Positions 18,773 to 26,389 of a stretch of DNA of 26,389 nucleotides are shown here, piece by piece. Source of the DNA: Cudoniella acicularis (taxonomy: Eukaryota; Ascomycota; Leotiomycetes; Helotiales; Helotiaceae). Both the position numbers and the translations under genes were made by a program. The DNA is taken from positions 1-26,389 of the forward strand of contig JAAMPI010000766.1 of the NCBI GenBank assembly GCA_013054445.1. Reading direction: 5' to 3'. Below the pieces are notes generated by a model. That model saw only the letters and a program-made list of their open reading frames with translations. It was not told the origin of the DNA and made no database searches. Each line of letters starts with the position of its first letter. The stretch's first letter is position 1.

Positions 18773-21283
18773 GAAACTCCTTGAGGTCGACAGTAGGAGT
18801 CGGGTCGGGAGTTAAGGGGAAGATAAGGTGAGTGACTAAGGAATGAGGAGAAAGAGATTCTGGCCTGCAGCGTCCTTGCTCCCTGGCGGAGGCACCGCGA
18901 GGTGATGTTAAACGTGGCAGATTGGCGCTTACCTGTATCTCCATCTGTGTTCTTGGCCTCCACCAGAGGAGGCCATTCGGTCAAAAGAAAGAGAGATAAA
19001 CTGGGTATAATGTGTAGTGACATATTCGTTTGTGTGCCATATCCCTTCTGTCAGGTAGCTGGAGCGCGAGGTGACCTCCGTGACGGTGAACTGAGCTGCG
19101 AAAAGCAAGATCATGCAGCCGTCGCGACGATGACGAGGTGAGTAGGGGGGGCCACCGGTGCCGAGATCACAGGGCATACTTCTGCAACAGTCGTCTAAAG
19201 ACAGTGCAAAATCTACTCGTTCCCGTCAGGAGTTGCATTCCTTTGTATCGTGTACGCTTGAATTTGGTCGAGATAGTTTGCAAAGTAATAGGAAAGATCA
19301 AATCTGTGCCGAAACTCCATTGATGCATCCCGACTCACGGAGAGATTCTCGGCCCGGGGTGTTATTTACCATGCCTCGAGATTTTGGGGTGCCACGACGG
19401 CTCGCTTCTTGCCTTCATCGACTTGGCTGCAACATTGTCCCATGTTCAAATGATTTAAGGACCTCAAAGTTAGTGGAACTTGGTTATTCAAAGCTCTTAA
19501 GCCTGCCAAAGCGGCTTACCATCGGTTCCTGTTAGAGAGGATTATGTACACTTCTAGAACCGGGCTTGCAGAGTGCATGGTGGGACAACCTCAACTGTTT
19601 TCTCATCCAATTGGCCAGCGATCTCCAGCCCGCAAACTTCCCCACCCTGATAACTCCAAGCCAAATGATTTAGAATTGTAGAATCGTTGATCAGCGCAAG
19701 TGCCTGTTGTCGTGACGTCTTCTGTATATTGTGCTGAAACCTCAGACAGGTAAGATATCGGCATTTGATAACGGATTATGCTCGTCAGTACAGTTCTTGC
19801 AACAGCTTGTCTGATTTGACGGAACGTATGCCTTCCATGGATCTCATTTATGCCGGGATCATTCAGCCATCATCCACAGGGTGTGAAATCTCTGGCGGTG
19901 GGTCAGGGTTCAATAGGTTGGGAGGACAAGTAGCAGACACCACCTGGCTTACACCCTTGACGAGTCGTGTTTGACCTGTTCATACTTACGAATCAAAATT
20001 CACCAATTGCAATTTCACAGCTTGCGAGCCGTTGAGGGTATTATGTCACGATGAAATGGCCTATAAGCAGACATTGCACAAGCAGAAGCATTAGACGAGC
20101 AATAAAATCCCGTCTTTAGTGGCCCGATGAATTTTAATGCTCATGCTAAGACAGTTACGATTTGTCCTGGTTGCGTGGTTGCATGGTTGGGAAGTCATCT
20201 CAATGAGGGCGCCACTTGAGTGCATCAGCCGAATACTCACCCACACCCGTCACACCCCCTCCACCCCTTCTTTGAATTAGTAGCCCGAATGGAAGAATTA
20301 AATGGCAGAGAATAAGCCACCGTTTTACCTAATAGCAGGATGTATCCCCAAAGCGCCTGCCTTATCCGCCATCTCTAGATGATTAAATGAATGCGCCTAC
20401 TCAAGAGCTCTTACCCATTCGGGAAGCAAGCGGGACGGACAGGATGAGGGCGCCACTGCCCGCCCATGACGTGACTGCACTCAAATCCGGCTACTAAGAT
20501 TTTCATGCAGTTATATTGGGAAAGACTGAAAGCAACCCGCTGCGAGTGGCAGGCTGTGTCACATACACCCTGCTTCCTTTTCGTCGTATATGGGAAGAAC
20601 ATGCGGTTCTGGAATCGTTGCCTTCGGGTAAGTAAATTTATTTCATGTAGGTCACTACGTTTTGGTCCTAGACGGCGGTGCCTTGGATGGTATGTGGTGA
20701 GTAAAATGCATGGGCTAGAATATCGAAAGGGTTGAAGAAGAAAGGCGTATAAGCAAATATCTCGTCCATTTTCACAAGCCGGATCAGTGGATCAGCCGGC
20801 CGGAATGGCCGAATGGATGACCATGGCTTTAGAACGAATCTCGAGGTGCGGCATGGGGGATGATCCCGAAACGGAAGTTGGGCTACCGGTGACTCGCAGT
20901 TGGACACTTGGACCTCTGCTAGTCGATAGATTAGCAGCGTGGTGTGGTGACTTCGTGTCACTTTCGCGACACCCACTGTTTCTGTCTTGCAGCCAAAACC
21001 AGCGCTAGTCCGTGCAAGGCTAGCGTGATCCGGTGACTTCGTGAGAGTTCCGCGAACGCGATTACCTGGTTGGCTCCTAGGAACGCGACTAGCAGAGAAC
21101 GGCCGAGCAGACAGCAGAGCAACTAGGGTATCGGGGCGAGGGAGGGGTCTAGTGGCTCTGCGTGATTTTCGTGACGCGTCCTCCCTCGTTGAGGGAGCGG
21201 GAGGAGAGGGGGGTGGGGGAGTGGGCGTTTTCTATAGTGGTCTGCTGACTTCGCGCAATTTTCGTGGCATTTGTCGCGTCGGC
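18773..21283. other. Long stretch without a supported gene
   Basis: About 2.5 kb. Open frames on both strands are short and overlapping. GAGGGCGCCACT occurs twice, near 20205 and 20443. From 20945 to 21280, variants of TGACTTCG followed by TTTCGCG or TTCCGCG recur several times, a diffuse direct repeat. I find no RNA gene or transposon ends. Confidence 0.4.
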
Positions 21284-21837
21284 CTAAAGCCAACCCTGTA
21301 CATTCAGCCCCAAGCCAACCAACACTTCACCAACCCAACCCCTCACCACCTTCCTAATCACCCCTCGCCCTTCCTCCACCTCCGTCGCCTCTTGCCTCTT
21401 CATCCGCTCCTCAACAAATCTCTCCCATACCCCCACACCCCCCTAACCCACTCCCCTCTCCATATCCACAAACAACATCTCACAAGGCTTCAAGCCAACC
21501 GTCTCTATCTTATCACTCTCATTCTCCGGCCAGTTCCTAATGTGTTCGCTGATACGTCTCTCGAATAAGGCTATCAAGGCGCTTTCGAACGAGAGGGGTC
21601 GAGGTGGGAGCTTTGGTGCGGTCGTCAGCTGACCGGGACATGTTAACGTTTGAAAGAGGGTAGGGGTATGCTGGCTGGGAGCGATGGAGGAGTGGGGGCG
21701 GGAAGTAGGCCTATCAGGATGTAGAGGCCCTCGATTACTTCGTTGTAGAGGGCTTGCACGAGTGCTTCGTCTTTACCCAAGCTGTTAAAATCACGATGCA
21801 CTACTTCTATACCACGAAAGCCTGACTCTAATCTCAT
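21284..21837 (-). pseudogene. Unrecognised, probably broken gene
   Basis: A minus-strand frame is open from 21772 to 21446 (109 codons), meets one TAG (21443-21445) and continues in the same frame to a TAG at 21284-21286. It contains LSFESALIALFERRISEHIR, DKIETVGLKPCEMLFVDMER and, after the stop, VWERFVEERMKRQEATEVEE and IRKVVRGWVGEVLVGLG, which look like helices of a real protein. A start at 21835-21837 reads MRLESGFRGIEVVHRDFNSL in another frame just before a GTAAAG donor-like site, and may be an upstream exon. I do not recognise the family. The complementary strand is a C-rich low-complexity sequence. Confidence 0.4.
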
Positions 21838-22823
21838 TCTCGCTGTTTACGTTTTAGTCTCCCGACCTGAGCAACGGCTGCTTTTACCTGAGCCGAGGGT
21901 GAGCATGCCTGAGCATCCTGAGCACTTCGGAGTCAGCCTGCTCACCATAATACGGGTCCCGTTTTGGGGCCCCTGTGTTCCCCGGCTATAGTTTACTGGC
22001 CGATTTTGCTAGGCTGCCCGTTCTGCTCCCCTTTTCCAAAGGCTCCTAACAAAGTCGATTCTGGGTCTCTTTCATCAAATAGAACGTAACTAGCATGTCA
22101 TACAGGCCTTCCGCATTCCCCGAAATGCTGCCCTTCTGTGTACTATCAACTGAACTTAATATTAGTGGATTGTAATCTAAGATAGCTAGAGAACCTATAT
22201 GCTTCTCTCCTGTCATTAAGCGGTTTCTGATTCAAACCCAAGGATTTTATTATGATCATAGGAGTATATATACAACTACTTCTATTCGTGCGCAATTTCA
22301 ATCTTTCTTCATTAATTGATATTGCATCTATCGCACTCCACTTCATATTTTATAACCATATTATCCTAAAGCGTAGTACGTTTAAGATTGGTATCATGCG
22401 GAGACTTCCGATTTGCTTGAACATCACGAATCTTGATATACGTAGACAATGCCTCTTGACGAACGCTAACAACCGCCCTTGCATCACCTCTATACCTAAA
22501 AACAAGTCAATAATAATCAATTGAAAGAATCATAATACAAGGATGGTGGAGTTGACTACATCCTACTTTGCTAATAACTAAAACGAGATCATACCACTTT
22601 TATATTTTATTGGTACAAGGCCGGCAAGTCTTCAATTTGTAGTATATACATTCGAAAATCTACTAATGATGCCCACTACAGCATATAGAACAGACCCAAT
22701 GAATGAGTGTTGACTCAGACTTAAAGAGATTAAATAAGTGGTTGAAGTAACCAAGGAGTGCCATTTTGGGTAAACGTATTCTTCAAAGTCAGTTCGAGAT
22801 TGCTAACTTAAGTTCGTCCATAG
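21838..22823. other. AT-rich stretch without a supported gene
   Basis: About 1 kb. From roughly 22140 to 22700 it is AT-rich; a plus-strand frame of 90 codons at 22252-22524 is hydrophobic and then basic but shows no family motif. The final part probably held the 5' end of the rhodopsin-like gene, with a TGCTAAC branch point and TAG acceptor just before 22824. Confidence 0.4.
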
Positions 22824-23479
22824 CCGTTTATCATTGGGATGGGAGCATGCCTCGTCGCAGGAGCCGAGTTTGGTGCAATGGGCTATCCAACTCCGCCGCT
22901 TCCAGAGGGCCTCGCACAAGCAGAGATACTAACTTATGAGAGTCTTGGAGCCAGAGAGCTTGAACAGATCAGCTGTTCTACCAGATCCCTAAGCTCATTC
23001 CACAATTCGCCGTGCATACTAACTCCATACATAGATTAAGTTTGCCTTCCAACACCTCATGTTCTTTTCTTACGCCCTGGTGAAACTCAGTATCATGTAT
23101 TTCTATCCTCGACTTTTCGTTGTAAATGGGCGGAGCAAGTCCGACATCATCAGTTATATTATCATCTTTTTGATTACCGCCTGGTTTATCACTTTTGAGT
23201 TGCTCTTTACCTTTGGTTGTGGCACTCATGTCGACGCAATCTGGGGTTCTCTCGCCCAGACTATGAAGTATTGCAATGGAAACTCAACTTTCCAAGCAGA
23301 ACAGCCTATGGCAATCTCAGACCTGATCCTCGATCTAGTCGTCTTCGTTTTCCCGTTCCCAGCTGTAAGTATGCCTTTTGAAGCACATTGAATGCTATCT
23401 AACAACCTAGATTTGGAATCTGCATCTAGTTACCCAGCGTAAACTCGCGGTATCTAGCGTCTTTTTGGTTAGTCTAATG
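22824..23479 (+). pseudogene. Rhodopsin-like fungal integral membrane protein, 3'-truncated
   Basis: The exon beginning at 22824 reads PFIIGMGACLVAGAEFGAMG, a membrane-helix end. An exon from 23035 to 23364 encodes FAFQHLMFFSYALVKLSIMY, then two more hydrophobic helices and DLILDLVVFVFPFPA. A 46-base intron (23365-23410) leads to IWNLHLVTQRKLAVSSVFLV at 23411-23479. This is the pattern of fungal rhodopsin-domain (PTH11-related) seven-helix proteins. The match stops at 23479, six bases before an LTR; the last helix and cytosolic tail are absent. I could not find a splice that joins the first exon to the second in frame, so the gene may be broken there too. The role in family members is unclear, possibly surface sensing. 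Confidence 0.72.
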
Positions 23480-23484
23480 CAATT

Positions 23485-23860
23485 TGTTATATTATTAGGT
23501 AATAAGCACTATTCTAGGCTTAAGGTTTAGACCTTACTAGAATCTTCTAGGTTGTTCTTTGATTTATAAGCTTTGATTTATAAGCGTTGATTTATAAGCG
23601 TTGATTTCTAAGCGTTGATTTCTAAGTTATAGAAGCTTCTAGTAACTACACTTGTAGTATATATAGTCCGCTCATTCCTTTGTAGATAGATAAGTCTTTA
23701 AGTCAATATCATATTATTATTCCACATACTTGAATCACTCTCGACCTAACAGTCGACTCTTCTTCCGCTATCCACACCTTAGCCGCCTACCGACGACTAT
23801 ATAGATATATCTTCTATATACTATATACCGCGTACTACGGTTATACCCTTATCTCCAACA
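23485..23860 (+). mobile_element. LTR (376 bases) without target duplication
   Basis: The element starts TGTTATATTATTAGG and ends ATCTCCAACA. A TATATATAG box lies at 23658-23666. The flanks differ (CAATT before, GTTTG after), so a simple solo LTR insertion is unlikely. It is TA-rich and contains five tandem 14-base units. A truncated gene lies on each side. The orientation would drive transcription rightward into the NACHT gene. Confidence 0.72.
23561..23630 (+). repeat. Tandem repeat, 5 x 14 bases, inside the LTR
   Basis: The unit GATTTATAAGCGTT starts at 23561, 23575, 23589, 23603 and 23617, with small changes (GATTTCTAAG in the last two). It lies about 30 bases before the TATA box region of the LTR, where regulatory repeats are common in LTR elements. 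Confidence 0.85.
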
Positions 23861-23861
23861 G

Positions 23862-26389
23862 TTTGGCAATGTCATTGAGGTCTTTCTGAACGCGAGCTCT
23901 ATTCTATGTTTCGTTTGGGGCCCTTTGAAATTCTGCTTGCAGGTAAGCATGAGGAATGTTCCGGATTTGAAGTTGAAATTCCACTCATACTTCTGTAAAG
24001 GTCGCGAATGGGTGGGCTGAATCTTTTGACACTCTACTTGATGCATACAAGCGACTTGGAGAGAACTTGCCCTTACTTCAGCAATACCAATCACTATTTG
24101 AAAATAGTTCCGACATGAGGAGAGTTCTCTCCCTAATGTTCAATGGCATCTTGGACTTCCACCTTTCGGCTCTTCGGCTCTTCAAAAGACGTAGTAAGTG
24201 AGAAAACCCGCACATTTATTTGTATTGGTTCCTAATCAAGTAGCATAGCTTGGAAGCACTTATTTCGGTCAACTTGGAAAGATTTCCAAACAAGATTCCA
24301 ATATATCATAGATGATCTTCAAAACCACAAGATGCTTGTTGAGAGTCAAGCAAATATTTTGCAAATTCGCGACTCGCAAATAGAGCGAGAAGCTGCGAGA
24401 AAAGCTTTCGCCGACATCAAGGAAGAAGAGAGGAAGACTAAGTATTTTCGTGTATTAAATTGGCTTTCTGCAACCGAAGTGATACTGGATCAAGAGGCAG
24501 CAGCTTTAGCTAGGAAGGAATACCCAACTACCGGAAATTGGATTCTGGATAACAACATCATTAAAGCTTGGACGCATGTTAGAAATACTGTTGCTCCTCT
24601 AGTCTGGATTAACGGGATTCCTGGCGCTGGTACGAATCAATTTGTGCATTAATGCATTCTTAAATTATTTTACTGGCGTTGCTGACACCGGAATAATAGG
24701 GAAAACGATATTAGCTTCCCGAATTGTCGAGGAACGTTTAAATATCGACTCCACGTCTACTATATTCTTCTATTGCAAATACCAAGATCAGCAAAAGAAG
24801 ACCTTTCTCTCTATTGCTCGGTCTTCCCTGTCACAGTTCTTAAATAAGAACTTCGTAGCTTCTGATGACGACTTCATATTGAACTATTTGCATGAGCAGT
24901 GTATCAATAGCGGCCAAAAGTTTCTAACTTCGATGGAAACTTCAAAAGAACTTCTTCGAACCTGTTTTGGCACAGTTGTGCAGACCTACATGATCATCGA
25001 TGGATTAGACGAATGCGACAAATCGGAGAGAAAAATAATTTTGCCTTTTTTTGCCTCACTTGTCGAACAAGATGACAGACCTGGTAACACAAGGGTATTG
25101 ATTGTCAGTCAAGATGAGGAAGATATTCGCAGGCACTTGCGAAGTGCAACAGTTCTTCGCCTCAACGAAAGTCACAACAAAGCTGATATAGAAGCGTACA
25201 CAATGCGGTGGCTTGAAAAGATTATGTTGAAATTCAAAATATCTACACCGACCGAGGAGCATATCAAGACAGCTGTTTGCAATGGCTCTGATGGTAGGTG
25301 CGAATGAAATAACTCATCAAATCCTGACTATCTAACACAGGAAAACGCTAATATCACTAGGAATGTTCCTCTTTGCAAAACTTGTTTTGACTAATCTTTA
25401 CGATCAGGTGTCATTAGCGGATCTATATCAAGAATTACAGCCAGATACCTTTCCCGAGGGGTTTGAGCAAGCGTCAGTGTATAACTTAGAAACAGCGAAT
25501 GAGCTCGAATACTTACAACATCTAGTTATTCGCGGATTGTGCATCGCATTTACAACAACCCAATTGCTGGAGAGCGCCAAATAACACAAAGGCTTCTAGG
25601 ATGGATTGTCTCTGTCAAACGCCCATTGAAATGGTACGAGATCCAAGGTGCAATCTCCATAGATTTGGACAGTCAGTCGATAGATTTTGACAGCCGTCAG
25701 CTTTGTGTTCATATCAAAGATCTATGTGGTTCGCTCATTGATGTGCTGCCTGGGGGCCAAGTGCAGCTGGTCCACGAAACAGCCAAAAAGTAAGCCAATC
25801 TCTTGCTCAGTGCTATGAAGTTTCTAAAAAATTTTTTAAAAATGCTAGATACCTTGTGCGAAACCGTCATATACAAGCTCTTAGAGAGGAATATCAACTA
25901 GCTGTTCTTTGCATGAAATACCTAACATTTGACTGCTTCGACCCTGATATTTCGGATGAAATATTAAATGAACATCTATTGAAGGGAGACTATTCTTTTC
26001 AAGATTATGCCGCATTGCATTGGATTGATCATCTCGAGTCTCTTCTGCGACTTCCGGATATTAAAACTCTACCCGATCTAGCGAATTTAGCACCCGCCAT
26101 TAATCTATTCTATGATACTTATGGTGCAGGTTTCTCTAGCAAAATGGAAACGGAAATCCTTTCAGAAATCCAAGAGTCGGCTCAATGGCTGCATGATCCC
26201 ATGACAATCGAAAATCTCCTCTCACTATTTGCCTACACGAGAAAAACGCGACACAAAGACGAAGAATTGAGCGCTCTAGGAGAGCTAGGAGGATTGATTC
26301 TTCGCTCACGATCAACTCTCGAGGAACTCAACAACTCTCCAAACCTCATACCAGAATCCAGAGAAAGGCTCGAGTCGTATTATGGTCAC
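23862..26389 (+). CDS. NACHT-domain NTPase (fungal NLR-like), 5'-truncated and running off the window
   Basis: Exons 23862-23942, 24001-24193, 24249-24629, 24700-25293, 25361-25472, 25526-25789 and 25849-26389 read 722 codons without a stop. The first part (FGNVIEVFLNASSILCFVWG) matches the N-terminal helical domain of fungal NACHT proteins, but the usual first 70-90 residues are missing because the LTR ends one base before. Walker A is GIPGAGKT (codons 214-221), split by intron 3; Walker B is MIIDGLDEC (316-324). GMFLFAKLVLTNLY and RLLGWIVSVKRPLKWYEIQ follow, as in this family. The C-terminal repeat or effector part lies beyond the edge. Such STAND NTPases act in nonself recognition. There is no in-frame ATG before the Met of SDMRR, so whether a protein is made is open. 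Confidence 0.87.

Noticed and set aside
1..26389. CRISPR arrays, bacterial operons or ribosomal RNA genes
   Set aside because: Spliceosomal introns and gene families are fungal; no regularly spaced repeat-spacer array and no rRNA sequence are visible.

Overview
The window looks like genomic DNA of a filamentous ascomycete (Pezizomycotina). Genes are split by many short introns (45-106 bases) with fungal-type branch points. The families present (HET-ankyrin, NACHT NTPase, rhodopsin-like membrane protein, fungal C2H2 factors, a Git1-like permease) are typical of that group, and there are traces of repeat-induced point mutation (RIP). A Leotiomycete is my guess; the sequence does not prove it.

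Left part (1-9.5 kb), the well-preserved gene region. A minus-strand FAD/NAD-binding protein enters at the left edge with only its first 16 codons. Four plus-strand genes follow: an arsenite S-adenosylmethionine methyltransferase (1345-2519, with a one-base frameshift in an 8-A run), a bZIP transcription factor (3037-3938), a monocarboxylate-transporter-like MFS permease (4933-6409) and a nine-exon Git1-like MFS permease (7400-9463). An arsenic-methylation enzyme beside a bZIP factor and a transporter suggests a small arsenic or stress-response neighbourhood, but co-regulation is inference. In three of these four genes the first intron is best explained as a rare GC-AG intron.

Middle part (9.5-16.7 kb), a transposon-damaged region. 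Two LTRs of one family face away from each other (9700-9896 and 10035-10232). The left one is a clean solo LTR with 5-base target duplications; the right one is RIP-marked and followed by a TA-rich remnant. Next come a broken HET-ankyrin gene, a broken PH/RhoGEF-like gene on the minus strand, and a C2H2 zinc-finger gene cut between its first and second fingers by a 258-base solo LTR with a perfect 5-base duplication. A second, intact C2H2 gene follows (15841-16694).

Right part (16.7-26.4 kb). A long stretch has no convincing gene apart from two unrecognised minus-strand frames. Then a rhodopsin-like membrane-protein gene that has lost its 3' end runs into a 376-base LTR without target duplication, and directly behind it a NACHT NTPase gene that has lost its 5' end runs off the right edge. 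The simplest reading is that recombination between two LTRs deleted the DNA between the two genes, leaving an open NACHT frame directly behind an LTR promoter.
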